Assembly: GCA_959600045.1 (NCBI GenBank)
Contig: CAUGKJ010000025.1
Span: forward strand, 1 to 9,107
Source of the DNA: an uncultured Haemophilus sp.
Lineage (GTDB): Bacteria > Pseudomonadota > Gammaproteobacteria > Enterobacterales > Pasteurellaceae
Length of the DNA stretch: 9,107 bases
Reading direction: 5' to 3'
Both the position numbers and the translations under genes were made by a program. The notes under the pieces are model-generated. The model saw nothing but the letters and a program-made list of their open reading frames with translations. It made no database searches and was not told the origin of the DNA. Positions 1 through 6,956 of the stretch are shown piece by piece (within the stretch, counting starts at the first letter, position 1; each line of letters starts with the position of its first letter).

Positions 1-878
1 GCAGAATAAGCCCAACCTTCCATTACAAATACCGGTTCGCCATTCGGATTTTTAAATTCAAGCGGATATTCATAGATTACTGGAAGTTTTAAACCACGTA
101 ATTCATCATTTCCGTATAAATAATGTGAATCCCCAGTAACGATCACATCAATATCATTTACTTTTTGAGCAATTTCGATATTTTTTTCACTTCCTGCATG
201 TGAAAGTAAAATAATTTTATTAATGCCTTGTTGTTTTAGCGCATTTGCCATAATTTGTGCGGTAGCAATTTCATCATAGAACTTCACATCCTTACCTGGT
301 GAAGATGAATTAACCGTTTTATTCACGGTATCTAAACCGATAATGGCAATTTTTTCTCCATCCACAGTGAAAATATCGTAAGGTTTCCATTTGTTATATA
401 AAATTGAATTTTTATCAGGAATAACATTGGCTGAAAGTACTGGAATTTTTAATGGCTCGAGTAGTTTTAATAAACCTTCATTACCCGCGTCAAATTCATG
501 GTTACCCAAAGTAAAATAATGGAAATTACCAGCATTCATGACAGCCGCATCAGCGGAACCGCCAAAAAGTGTGAAATACAGCGTACCGGTAATCGCATCA
601 CCAGCATGTAGCACTAATGGATTTTTATACTTTTTACGTAACTCATAAAGTTTTCCATTCACAGCAGAAAAACCGCCAATATCAACCTTTGTTTGTTGAC
701 CATTTAGATTAATTCTTGCTTCGTGCGGTTCCAAATAAGAATGGTGGTCGTTAATATGTAAGATACTTAACTCCACAGCTTTATGTGCTTGCGGCGCTTC
801 TTTAGCAAAGGCTGCACCTGAGCAAAGCATTGCTAACGCACTAACTGCAAAGGTAACTGATTTTTTAGATAAAAACAT
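1..878 (-). CDS. nadN: NAD nucleotidase NadN (5'-nucleotidase family), C-terminal part beyond window
   Basis: Periplasmic metal-dependent nucleotidase that degrades external NAD to nicotinamide riboside and supports V-factor use in Haemophilus. The ATG at 878-876 follows a strong AAGGAG site 5 nt upstream. The frame stays open for 292 codons to the window edge; I recall the full protein as about 600 aa, so roughly the second half is missing. Residues 1-25 form a Sec signal peptide (SKK, hydrophobic core, cleavage after GAAFA). Metallophosphatase motifs are in order: NDHHS with D44 and H46, HAGD at 91-94, GNHEFD at 125-130, LLSHAG around H227, and GDSH at 249-252 where UshA-type enzymes carry GHSH/GHSQ. 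The substrate-binding C-terminal domain lies outside. It starts 24 nt after the stop of the upstream exported protein, so it is probably the second gene of that operon. The match to remembered H. influenzae NadN is close to residue-for-residue. Confidence 0.96.
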   Translation of the reverse strand, partial: MFLSKKSVTFAVSALAMLCSGAAFAKEAPQAHKAVELSILHINDHHSYLEPHEARINLNGQQTKVDIGGFSAVNGKLYELRKKYKNPLVLHAGDAITGTLYFTLFGGSADAAVMNAGNFHYFTLGNHEFDAGNEGLLKLLEPLKIPVLSANVIPDKNSILYNKWKPYDIFTVDGEKIAIIGLDTVNKTVNSSSPGKDVKFYDEIATAQIMANALKQQGINKIILLSHAGSEKNIEIAQKVNDIDVIVTGDSHYLYGNDELRGLKLPVIYEYPLEFKNPNGEPVFVMEGWAYS

Positions 879-902
879 AATGGCTCCTTGTGAGTAAACG
901 GA

Positions 903-1682
903 TTAATTTAAGCCTTCAAGCATTGCTTGGAAAGTCTTATAACGAATAGCATAGTTATTGTGTTGAAGATTTTCACGTGCTTGATCTAAATACGAAAAAT
1001 CATCAACCTCCACCCCTTTAAATTGGCGAGCAAACATCATATTGGCTAGAGCGAGGCGGGGCTTAATTTCAGAAGAAGGGGTTATCAAACTCACTCGATT
1101 CTCAGTAATAGAAAAAGTTGTTTGATTAGGAAAATCTTGACGCATCTGTTCAATAATTTTTTGAAATATGCCTTTAGCATCCAAAGACAATAATATAATT
1201 TGATCTGGTTTGGCTCCCCGTTCTATTAAAGCCTGAACAAATTGCTCCGAATTATCTGTTTGACGAATATAAATTTTTGCCTGCTCATTCGCTAAAAAAG
1301 ACACCAGTAAGTTTTTCTTCATTTCCTGAATTAAATTAGCATCGCCAGTATTTATCGGTTCAAAGTATAAATAATCAAGAAATTTAGGGGTGAGATTTTT
1401 ATCTGTTTTAAAAATGCGAGTGAGGATTTTTTCGCTTATTTGGATCTGATTATCAAGAAATTGGGGAGGTAAAGAAAAAAGTGCGGTGAGTTTTTTCTGT
1501 AAAATAGAAATTTGTTGCTTTTCTTGTTTAGCTAAAGCGATTGAAAATTGTTGCTTTAAAGCCTCAGCGGACTCAGTAGATATTGATTGGTGAGAAGACG
1601 AAGGAGGACTCGCTATCACAGATTGTTGAATGCCAATACATGACGCTAATCCAAGTAACACAGAATGAAAACTGATTTTCAT
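903..1682 (-). CDS. Exported protein of unknown function upstream of nadN
   Basis: I do not recognise this 259-residue protein. I chose the ATG at 1682-1680 over the in-frame ATG 12 nt upstream (1694) because a GAGG site at 1692-1689 sits 6 nt before it and nothing comparable precedes the upper ATG. The N-terminus (MKISF, then a hydrophobic stretch) is a secretion signal. Cleavage by signal peptidase I after SVIA (residue 24) is plausible, but LASC at 12-15 also fits a lipobox. The mature part begins Ser/Pro-rich (SPPSSSHQS), then is Gln/Lys/Leu-rich and looks mainly alpha-helical, with no further membrane segment and no catalytic motif I can name. An uptake sequence at 1479-1487 is read through as Thr-Ala-Leu. 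The short 24-nt gap to nadN and a single upstream promoter suggest co-transcription and a periplasmic or outer-membrane role alongside NadN. That role is inference. Confidence 0.85.
   Translation of the reverse strand: MKISFHSVLLGLASCIGIQQSVIASPPSSSHQSISTESAEALKQQFSIALAKQEKQQISILQKKLTALFSLPPQFLDNQIQISEKILTRIFKTDKNLTPKFLDYLYFEPINTGDANLIQEMKKNLLVSFLANEQAKIYIRQTDNSEQFVQALIERGAKPDQIILLSLDAKGIFQKIIEQMRQDFPNQTTFSITENRVSLITPSSEIKPRLALANMMFARQFKGVEVDDFSYLDQARENLQHNNYAIRYKTFQAMLEGLN
1479..1487 (+). repeat. DNA uptake sequence (USS)
   Basis: Exact core AAGTGCGGT preceded by A-rich bases and followed by GAGTTTTTTC, matching the AT-rich downstream part of the extended USS. It lies in the unknown exported gene and encodes Thr-Ala-Leu on the - strand. 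Confidence 0.93.
1479..1497 (+). other. Extended USS flank
   Basis: The T-run directly downstream of the core (1491-1496) is what the long USS consensus expects. This makes it the best-formed uptake site in the left half of the window. Confidence 0.5.
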
Positions 1683-1688
1683 AATAAA

Positions 1689-1692
1689 CCTC
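1689..1692 (-). promoter_or_regulatory. Ribosome binding site deciding the start of the unknown exported protein
   Basis: GAGG read on the - strand, 6 nt before the ATG at 1682. The alternative ATG at 1694 overlaps this motif and has only AT-rich sequence upstream, so the shorter product is favoured. Confidence 0.7.
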
Positions 1693-1769
1693 ATTTAACT
1701 GATATTTTATCAATATAAAATACCGCTTAACGCGTAAACTTGACCTAAAACTATTTGAGAGTTTCTTAG

Positions 1770-1798
1770 ATTATACGTAAAACAAAATTGCATGTGAA
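1770..1798 (-). promoter_or_regulatory. Sigma-70 promoter for the unknown exported protein and nadN
   Basis: On the - strand, a -35 element TTCACA (1798-1793, 5 of 6 consensus bases) is followed by a 17-nt spacer and a perfect -10 TATAAT (1775-1770). The start site would fall near 1763, leaving a leader of about 80 nt before the ATG at 1682. A 13-bp hyphenated palindrome, TGATA-TTT-TATCA at 1700-1712, lies in that leader. This is the best-matched promoter in the window. Confidence 0.68.
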
Positions 1799-1992
1799 TG
1801 ATAATGTTTACTTTTTCAAGAGAATATAACGTACTTATTAGAATGCTCATCCAAAACTTGCAAGTTTGCTCAAAAAGTATAAAACTCGCAGGCTTTTTGT
1901 CTATATATACAGAGAAAAAAGTAAGCTATATTCTTAAATCGCTTTCGAGTTTAGGAATATTCTTTTAGTAATTAAACATTTAGAGGAAGGTT

Positions 1993-2238
1993 ATGGTAAC
2001 CATTCGTTTATCTCGTGGCGGAGCTAAAAAACGCCCATTTTATCAAATCGTAGTAGCTGACAGCCGTTCACCACGTGACGGTCGTTTCATTGAGCGTGTA
2101 GGTTTCTTCAACCCAATCGCACAAGGTAACGCAGAGCGTCTTCGTGTTGATCTTGAGCGTGTAAACCACTGGGTTGCTCAAGGTGCATCACTTTCAGATC
2201 GTGTTGCAACTTTGGTAAAAGAAGCTCAAAAAGCATAA
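1993..2238 (+). CDS. rpsP: 30S ribosomal protein S16
   Basis: Small-subunit ribosomal protein that binds 16S rRNA and is needed for 30S assembly. The 81-residue length is normal for the family. The N-terminal S16 signature is intact ([20 protein letters not shown] at residues 2-21), followed by the conserved [19 protein letters not shown] block and the usual basic C-terminal half. The start follows a strong site, GAGGAAGG at 1983-1990, the best in this operon, as expected for a highly expressed ribosomal protein. It is first of four genes (rpsP-rimM-trmD-rplS), an order conserved across gammaproteobacteria, and is followed after 44 nt by rimM. Confidence 0.98.
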   Translation: MVTIRLSRGGAKKRPFYQIVVADSRSPRDGRFIERVGFFNPIAQGNAERLRVDLERVNHWVAQGASLSDRVATLVKEAQKA

Positions 2239-2271
2239 TCTCGCTTTTTGATTTAGTTCTTAAACTAAGAT

Positions 2272-2276
2272 AGGTG
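2272..2276 (+). promoter_or_regulatory. Ribosome binding site deciding the rimM start
   Basis: AGGTG lies 6 nt before the ATG at 2283. The in-frame GTG at 2274 falls inside this motif, so it is unlikely to be the start. The ATG start also gives a protein beginning MEQQ, matching the H. influenzae RimM start as I remember it. A small hairpin, TTAGTT (2253-2258) with AACTAA (2263-2268), ends just upstream. Confidence 0.75.
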
Positions 2277-2282
2277 AAAAAT

Positions 2283-2810
2283 ATGGAACAACAACGCATT
2301 GAAGTTGTGGGCAAATTAGGCTCAACCTACGGTATCCGTGGGTGGTTACGTATTTATTCATCAACAGAACAAGCTGAAAGCATTTTTGATTATCAACCTT
2401 GGTTTTTAAAAATCAAAGGTGAATGGCAGCCAACAGAATTAGAAAATTGGCGCCATCATAATCACGAAATCATCGTTAAATTAAAAGGCGTTGATGATCG
2501 TGAAGCCGCACAAACTTTAGCGAATGTTGAAATTGGTGTGGATTTATCTGTTTTCCCAGAACTGGAAGAAGGGGATTATTACTGGCACGATTTAATCGGT
2601 TGTTCAGTCGTCAACCTAGAAGGTTATACAATGGGAACGGTAACAGAGATGATGGAAACCGGTTCTAATGATGTGTTAGTGGTTAAAGCCAATACTAAAG
2701 ATGCTTTTGGGAAACAAGAGCGGTTAATTCCGTTTTTGTATGAACAAGTAGTTAAAAGAGTCGATCTCACCACGAAAACAATTGAAGTGGATTGGGACGC
2801 TGGTTTCTAA
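2283..2810 (+). CDS. rimM: 16S rRNA processing protein RimM
   Basis: Assembly factor that binds the 30S head, interacts with S19 and aids 16S rRNA maturation. From the ATG at 2283 it is 175 residues, the usual family length. The N-terminal RimM barrel carries [18 protein letters not shown] (residues 9-26). Typical family blocks follow: [19 protein letters not shown] near 67-85, DYYWHDLIG at 98-106 opening the C-terminal PRC-barrel, TGSNDVLVV at 126-134, and LIPF at 148-151 with VDWDAGF at the end. It lies between rpsP and trmD in the classic operon. Its ribosome binding site (AGGTG) is weaker than that of rpsP, consistent with the much lower output of RimM than S16 known in E. coli. Confidence 0.97.
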   Translation: MEQQRIEVVGKLGSTYGIRGWLRIYSSTEQAESIFDYQPWFLKIKGEWQPTELENWRHHNHEIIVKLKGVDDREAAQTLANVEIGVDLSVFPELEEGDYYWHDLIGCSVVNLEGYTMGTVTEMMETGSNDVLVVKANTKDAFGKQERLIPFLYEQVVKRVDLTTKTIEVDWDAGF

Positions 2811-2847
2811 TCTCAAGTATGCACAAACGTAATGTAGTAGGCTTTTT

Positions 2848-3588
2848 ATGTGGATAGGGGTGATTTCATTATTCCCCGAAATGTTTAAAGCGATTACGGA
2901 ATTTGGGGTTACAGGTAGAGCCGTAAAACATAATCTTCTGCAAGTGGAATGTTGGAATCCAAGAGATTTTACATTCGACAAGCATAAAACCGTGGATGAC
3001 CGTCCTTATGGTGGTGGCCCGGGAATGCTGATGATGGTGCAACCTTTACGGGATGCGATTCATGCTGCGAGAGCAGCTGCAGGAGAAGGCGCAAAGGTGA
3101 TTTACCTTTCGCCACAAGGACGTAAACTCGATCAAGGCGGCGTAACCGAGCTTGCTCAAAATCAGAAATTGATTTTGGTATGTGGACGTTACGAAGGTAT
3201 TGATGAGCGATTGATTCAAACTGAAATCGATGAAGAATGGTCAATCGGCGATTACGTTCTGACCGGTGGGGAGTTGCCGGCAATGACATTAATTGATGCT
3301 GTTGCGCGTTTTATTCCAGGTGTATTAGGCAAGCAAGCCTCCGCAGAAGAAGATTCTTTTGCTGATGGTTTATTAGATTGTCCGCATTACACCAGACCGG
3401 AAGTGTTAGAAGGATTAACTGTACCACCCGTGCTGATGTCGGGACATCACGAAGAAATTCGCAAATGGCGATTAAAACAATCGCTACAAAGAACGTGGCT
3501 CCGACGCCCTGAGCTCTTAGAAGGCCTAGCTCTGACTGACGAACAACGTAAGCTGTTAAAAGAGGCGCAAGCCGAACATAACAGTTAG
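2848..3588 (+). CDS. trmD: tRNA (guanine-37 N1)-methyltransferase TrmD
   Basis: Uses S-adenosylmethionine to make m1G37 next to the anticodon of tRNAs reading CNN codons, which prevents +1 frameshifting. The length, 246 aa, is the same as the H. influenzae enzyme. SPOUT trefoil-knot motifs are visible: YGGGPGMLM at 54-62, YLSPQGR at 86-92, [10 protein letters not shown] at 112-121 and [14 protein letters not shown] at 133-146. R154 and the proposed catalytic base D169 (in DSFADGLLD) are present. The C-terminal tRNA-binding domain carries [11 protein letters not shown] and [11 protein letters not shown]. The ribosome binding site is only TAGG at 2838-2841, the weakest of the operon, which suits a low-abundance enzyme between two ribosomal protein genes. 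It ends 36 nt before rplS. Confidence 0.98.
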   Translation: MWIGVISLFPEMFKAITEFGVTGRAVKHNLLQVECWNPRDFTFDKHKTVDDRPYGGGPGMLMMVQPLRDAIHAARAAAGEGAKVIYLSPQGRKLDQGGVTELAQNQKLILVCGRYEGIDERLIQTEIDEEWSIGDYVLTGGELPAMTLIDAVARFIPGVLGKQASAEEDSFADGLLDCPHYTRPEVLEGLTVPPVLMSGHHEEIRKWRLKQSLQRTWLRRPELLEGLALTDEQRKLLKEAQAEHNS

Positions 3589-3975
<387 letters not shown>

Positions 3976-3985
3976 TTCGCAAAAT

Positions 3986-4015
3986 AAAAAAGGCTTGGTT
4001 TTCCAAGCCTTTTTT
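3986..4015. terminator. Bidirectional intrinsic terminator between rplS and rho
   Basis: A perfect 13-bp stem: six A plus GGCTTGG (3986-3998), loop TTTT, then CCAAGCC plus six T (4003-4015). The A- and T-runs supply a U-tract on either strand, so it can end the rpsP operon rightward and rho leftward. Both genes converge on it. Confidence 0.95.
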
Positions 4016-4021
4016 GTTTTT

Positions 4022-4030
4022 AAGTGCGGT
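4022..4030 (+). repeat. DNA uptake sequence (USS)
   Basis: Exact Haemophilus core AAGTGCGGT, between the terminator and the rho stop codon. Together with the next base it can pair with the last rho codons (GCGGTC 4026-4031 with GACCGC 4040-4045). Confidence 0.92.
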
Positions 4031-4035
4031 CAACA

Positions 4036-5298
4036 TTAAGACCGCTTCATAATTTCAAAAAACTCATCGTTAGTTTTTGCCACCATAAGTTTGTCGATGA
4101 GGAATTCCATCGCTTCCACTTCACCCATTGGATTAAGGATCTTGCGAAGAATCCACATTTTTTGTAATTCATCTGGTGTGGTAAGTAAGTCTTCTTTACG
4201 CGTACCTGAACGATTGAAGTCGATTGCTGGGAACACACGTTTTTCAGCGATTTTGCGAGAAAGATGTAATTCCATGTTACCGGTACCTTTAAATTCTTCA
4301 AAGATAACTTCATCCATTTTTGAACCGGTATCTACAAGTGCGGTTGCAATAATGGTTAAACTCCCGCCTTCTTCTACGTTACGTGCAGCACCAAAGAAAC
4401 GTTTTGGACGATGTAAAGCATTTGCATCCACACCACCAGAAAGAATTTTACCAGACGCTGGTGTAACGGTATTGTAAGCACGTGCCAAACGCGTGATAGA
4501 GTCGAGTAAAATCACCACGTCTTTTTTGTGCTCAACAGAACGTTTTGCTTTCTCGATAACCATTTCAGCCACTTGAACGTGACGAGCGGCAGGTTCATCA
4601 AAGGTTGAAGCAATCACTTCACCTTTTACTGAACGTTGCATTTCTGTTACCTCTTCTGGACGCTCGTCGATTAAAAGTACGATAAGTTCACATTCAGGGT
4701 AGTTGTGCGTGATGCTTTGTGCAATATTTTGTAGCAACATGGTTTTACCGGCTTTTGGTGGTGCTACGATAAGACCACGCTGACCTTTACCAATCGGAGA
4801 GGCTAAATCCAAAATACGCGCGGTTAAATCTTCGGTTGAGCCATTACCACGTTCCATTCTTAAACGAGAATTTGCGTGTAATGGGGTTAAGTTTTCGAAA
4901 AGAATTTTGCTACGAGAGACTTCTGGTTTGTCATCGTTGACTTGGTCGACTTTTAAAAGTGCAAAATAGCGTTCGCCCTCTTTTGGCGGACGGATTTTGC
5001 CTTCGATTTTATCACCAGTTTGAAGATTGAAGCGACGAATTTGACTTGGAGAAACGTAGATGTCATCAGGACCAGCAAGGTAGGAACTGTCTGCGGAGCG
5101 TAAGAAACCGAAACCATCGGGTAAAATCTCCAACACGCCGCCGCCAAAAATATCTTCACCGCTCTTTGCATGTTGTTTCAAAATAGCAAAAACAATATCT
5201 TGTTTACGTAAACGGGCAAGATTTTCCAAACCCATTTGTTCTTCGCCAAGTTTCACAAGATCAGAAACAGGCGTATTTTTAAGTTCTGTAAGATGCAT
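4036..5298 (-). CDS. rho: Transcription termination factor Rho
   Basis: Hexameric RNA-dependent ATPase/helicase that ends transcription at C-rich, G-poor RNA. From the ATG at 5298 the protein is 420 aa and begins [14 protein letters not shown], matching known Rho N-termini (E. coli 419 aa). Motifs: an RNP1-like primary RNA site GFGFLRS at 62-68 in the cold-shock-type domain, Walker A PPKAGKT at 180-186, [13 protein letters not shown] at 208-220, Walker B VVILLD ending at D266, the Q-loop [10 protein letters not shown] near 282-291, and DTGSKMDE near 323-330. The frame runs 30 codons further upstream to a GTG at 5388, but that extension is unlike Rho and is leader. No recognisable ribosome binding site precedes the ATG. 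An uptake sequence at 4336-4344 lies in the coding part. Divergent from argH; it shares a terminator with rplS. Confidence 0.98.
   Translation of the reverse strand: MHLTELKNTPVSDLVKLGEEQMGLENLARLRKQDIVFAILKQHAKSGEDIFGGGVLEILPDGFGFLRSADSSYLAGPDDIYVSPSQIRRFNLQTGDKIEGKIRPPKEGERYFALLKVDQVNDDKPEVSRSKILFENLTPLHANSRLRMERGNGSTEDLTARILDLASPIGKGQRGLIVAPPKAGKTMLLQNIAQSITHNYPECELIVLLIDERPEEVTEMQRSVKGEVIASTFDEPAARHVQVAEMVIEKAKRSVEHKKDVVILLDSITRLARAYNTVTPASGKILSGGVDANALHRPKRFFGAARNVEEGGSLTIIATALVDTGSKMDEVIFEEFKGTGNMELHLSRKIAEKRVFPAIDFNRSGTRKEDLLTTPDELQKMWILRKILNPMGEVEAMEFLIDKLMVAKTNDEFFEIMKRS
4336..4344 (+). repeat. DNA uptake sequence (USS)
   Basis: Exact core AAGTGCGGT inside rho, tolerated as the codons for Thr-Ala-Leu (residues 319-321) on the - strand. 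Confidence 0.92.
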
Positions 5299-5400
5299 AA
5301 TTAATAATGTTGGAACGAATAAGAGTTGATAATACTGAATTGTTTGAATGGTGGGCAATGCCCTTAAGAATGGTGCGTAAATTACCACTAAAATCTAATA

Positions 5401-5460
5401 CTGTCTAGTTTTTGTTAGAAAAAACAGGGTAAAATAGCAGATTGTAGAGAGATTATTATT
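5401..5460 (-). promoter_or_regulatory. C-rich, G-poor rho leader, candidate rut site
   Basis: On the rho-sense strand this 60-nt stretch has 13 C and 4 G, a clear excess of C in otherwise AT-rich DNA, with several pyrimidine-C steps (for example CTCTCTAC and TACCC). Such unstructured C-over-G regions bind Rho. In E. coli rho limits its own expression by Rho-dependent termination in its leader, so a similar control here is reasonable but inferred. Confidence 0.35.
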
Positions 5461-5495
5461 GCATATTGATTAATTATGCGTGATAATTGAATAAT
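5459..5495 (+). promoter_or_regulatory. Candidate promoter(s) for argH
   Basis: Two overlapping rightward options: TTGCAT (5459-5464), 17 nt, GATAAT (5482-5487); or TTGATT (5466-5471), 18 nt, AATAAT (5490-5495). Both -10 elements match 5 of 6 bases. Either gives a short leader of roughly 25-35 nt before the argH ATG at 5529, and either would be covered by the ARG boxes. Confidence 0.42.
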
Positions 5496-5503
5496 TAATC
5501 AAT
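5465..5503. promoter_or_regulatory. Paired ARG boxes (ArgR operator)
   Basis: The E. coli ARG box is wnTGAATwwwwATTCAnw, usually as two 18-bp boxes 3 bp apart. Box 2 at 5486-5503 (ATTGAATAATTAATCAAT) matches 9 of 10 core bases and is nearly palindromic. Box 1 at 5465-5482 (ATTGATTAATTATGCGTG) matches 7 of 10. They are separated by exactly 3 bp (5483-5485), so the half-site TGA-T repeats at a 21-bp step. The position, just upstream of the arginine gene argH and over its candidate promoters, supports repression by arginine-bound ArgR. It also overlies the candidate rho promoter. Confidence 0.68.
5473..5502 (-). promoter_or_regulatory. Candidate sigma-70 promoter for rho
   Basis: Read leftward: TTGATT (5502-5497, 4 of 6), 18-nt spacer, CATAAT (5478-5473, 5 of 6). 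The start would be near 5466, giving a leader of about 170 nt before the rho ATG. It lies within the two ARG boxes. Other weak candidates exist nearer the gene, such as TAGACA with TAATTT. Confidence 0.42.
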
Positions 5504-5528
5504 TTTAATGTTAAAAGAAGGATAACCT

Positions 5529-6902
5529 ATGGCTCTCTGGGGTGGTCGTTTTACACAAGCGGCAGATAAACGTTTTAAAGATTTTAATGATAGCCTGCGT
5601 TTTGATTATCGCTTGGCAGAGCAAGATATTGAAGGCTCCATTGGCTGGTCTAAAGCTTTAGTCAATGTTGGTGTATTAAGTATTGAAGAGCAACAACAGC
5701 TAGAAGTTGCCTTAAATGAATTATTAGTTGAAGTGCGGTCAAATCCACAAGCGATTTTGCAGGATGATGCAGAAGACATTCATAGTTGGGTGGAAAGTAA
5801 GCTTATCGATAAAGTGGGTAATTTAGGTAAAAAATTACACACAGGCCGTAGCCGTAATGACCAAGTTGCACTCGATATCAAAATGTGGTGCAAACAGCGT
5901 GTAATCGAGTTACAAGAGTCTGTTCGTAATCTTCAACGCCATTTGGTGCAAACGGCAGAAAATACGCAAGATGCGGTAATGCCGGGTTATACTCATTTAC
6001 AACGTGCTCAACCAATCACTTTTGCCCATTGGTGTATGGCTTATGTGGAAATGTTTGAGCGTGATTATTCACGTCTTGCTGATGCTTATAAACGCATGAA
6101 TAGCTGCCCATTAGGTAGTGGTGCACTTGCGGGAACAGCCTATGCAGTCGATCGTGAACAATTAGCCTCAGATTTAGGTTTTGCTTTTGCGACGCGTAAT
6201 AGTTTGGATAGCGTCTCTGATCGTGACCATATTGTAGAATTGCTTTCAACGGCGTCTTTAAGTATGGCGCACCTTTCTCGCTTTGCAGAAGATATGATTA
6301 TTTTTAATAGTGGTGAAGCGAATTTTGTGGAGTTGTCAGATCGTGTGACTTCAGGTTCGTCTTTAATGCCACAAAAGAAAAATCCAGACGCTTGTGAATT
6401 GATTCGTGGTAAAGCGGGCCGTGTAATGGGCGCATTAACCGGTATGTTGATGACTTTAAAAGGTTTGCCGTTAGCGTATAACAAAGATATGCAAGAAGAC
6501 AAAGAAGGGATCTTTGATGCGTTAGATACCTGGCAAGATTGCGTAGATATGGCGACTTTTGTACTAGATGAATTAAAAGTGAATACCGATCGTACACGTG
6601 AAGCCGCTTTAAAAGGCTATTCAAATGCAACAGAGTTAGCGGATTACCTTGTGGCAAAAGGTGTACCATTCCGTGATTCTCACCATATCGTCGGAGAAAC
6701 CGTGGTTTATGCGATTGAAAAAGGTAAAGCGTTGGAAGACTTAACCATTCCAGAATTCCGTCAATTCAGCGATGTAGTAGGGGATGATGTATATGACATT
6801 CTTTCGCTACAATCTTGTTTAGATAAACGTTGTGCGAAAGGTGGGGTTTCACCACTTCGAGTGGCAGAAGCGATTGCAGAAGCAAAAGCGAGATTAGCTT
6901 AA
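5529..6902 (+). CDS. argH: Argininosuccinate lyase
   Basis: Cytoplasmic tetrameric enzyme that splits argininosuccinate into arginine and fumarate, the last step of arginine synthesis. The 457 aa match the family. Fumarase/aspartase-superfamily motifs: [10 protein letters not shown] at 103-112, [10 protein letters not shown] at 153-162 with catalytic T155-H156, [11 protein letters not shown] at 195-205, and the signature [12 protein letters not shown] at 276-287 containing the catalytic serine S277 and the lysine used for carboxylate binding. The N-terminal [10 protein letters not shown] is typical. The ATG at 5529 follows GAAGGA at 5517-5522 with a 6-nt gap. The gene stands alone, divergent from rho, with ARG boxes upstream and its own terminator, so control by arginine is likely. 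A USS at 5731-5739 is read as Val-Arg-Ser within the N-terminal third. Confidence 0.98.
   Translation: MALWGGRFTQAADKRFKDFNDSLRFDYRLAEQDIEGSIGWSKALVNVGVLSIEEQQQLEVALNELLVEVRSNPQAILQDDAEDIHSWVESKLIDKVGNLGKKLHTGRSRNDQVALDIKMWCKQRVIELQESVRNLQRHLVQTAENTQDAVMPGYTHLQRAQPITFAHWCMAYVEMFERDYSRLADAYKRMNSCPLGSGALAGTAYAVDREQLASDLGFAFATRNSLDSVSDRDHIVELLSTASLSMAHLSRFAEDMIIFNSGEANFVELSDRVTSGSSLMPQKKNPDACELIRGKAGRVMGALTGMLMTLKGLPLAYNKDMQEDKEGIFDALDTWQDCVDMATFVLDELKVNTDRTREAALKGYSNATELADYLVAKGVPFRDSHHIVGETVVYAIEKGKALEDLTIPEFRQFSDVVGDDVYDILSLQSCLDKRCAKGGVSPLRVAEAIAEAKARLA
5731..5739 (+). repeat. DNA uptake sequence (USS)
   Basis: Exact core AAGTGCGGT within argH (codons 68-71, Glu-Val-Arg-Ser). Confidence 0.92.
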
Positions 6903-6915
6903 TTAACGCAAATAA

Positions 6916-6956
6916 AAAGAGCGGTAAAAAAATGTTGTGTTTTTTGACCGCTCTTT
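6916..6956. terminator. Bidirectional terminator between argH and the small exported gene
   Basis: Ten-bp outer stem AAAGAGCGGT (6916-6925) with ACCGCTCTTT (6947-6956), extended inward by an A-run (6926-6932) facing a T-run (6940-6945) with one bulged G. T-rich sequence follows on both strands: CTTTCGTTTTT rightward and CTCTTTTTATTT leftward, the latter being better. Each arm contains AAGAGCGGT, one base from the USS core. Confidence 0.88.

Larger units (their letters stand above)
1683..1992. other. Divergent intergenic region, nadN operon / rpsP operon
   Basis: About 310 AT-rich bases between divergent genes. It holds the leftward promoter at 1770-1798 and the leader palindrome at 1700-1712. 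For the rightward rpsP operon no promoter fits well: TATAAA at 1878-1883 and TATATT at 1927-1932 are possible -10 elements, but neither has a convincing -35 at 16-18 nt. A frame of 54 codons (1804-1968, +) is open but lacks a ribosome binding site. AAACTCG (1882-1888) can pair with CGAGTTT (1946-1952), so the rpsP leader could fold. No RNA gene or repeat family is recognised. Confidence 0.6.

Noticed and set aside
1683..1694. ATG at 1694 as start of the unknown exported protein
   Set aside because: It has no ribosome binding site, and the GAGG overlapping it serves the ATG at 1682.
1806..1811. TGTTTA, half of an enteric NadR operator
   Set aside because: The second half-site TAAACA at the right spacing is missing.
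1796..1812. Fur-box-like GAATGATAATG near the nadN promoter
   Set aside because: Only about half of the 19-bp Fur consensus is matched and there is no inverted partner.
1928..1964. Direct repeat ATATTCTT (1928-1935 and 1957-1964) in the rpsP leader
   Set aside because: Eight AT-rich bases repeated once is expected by chance in this composition.
2274..2282. GTG start for rimM at 2274
   Set aside because: The GTG is part of the AGGTG ribosome binding site. The ATG at 2283 is correctly spaced and gives the family's usual length.
4091..4477. 128-codon open frame on the + strand opposite rho
   Set aside because: Shadow of the highly conserved rho gene; no ribosome site or family resemblance, and the rho frame explains the region.
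5299..5388. 30-codon N-terminal extension of rho to a GTG at 5388
   Set aside because: Rho proteins start at the [13 protein letters not shown] sequence encoded from 5298. The extension has no resemblance to Rho and no ribosome binding site, and it lies in the leader.
6140..6669. Two long - strand open frames (about 120 codons each) inside argH
   Set aside because: Antisense shadows of argH, which is intact and conserved throughout.
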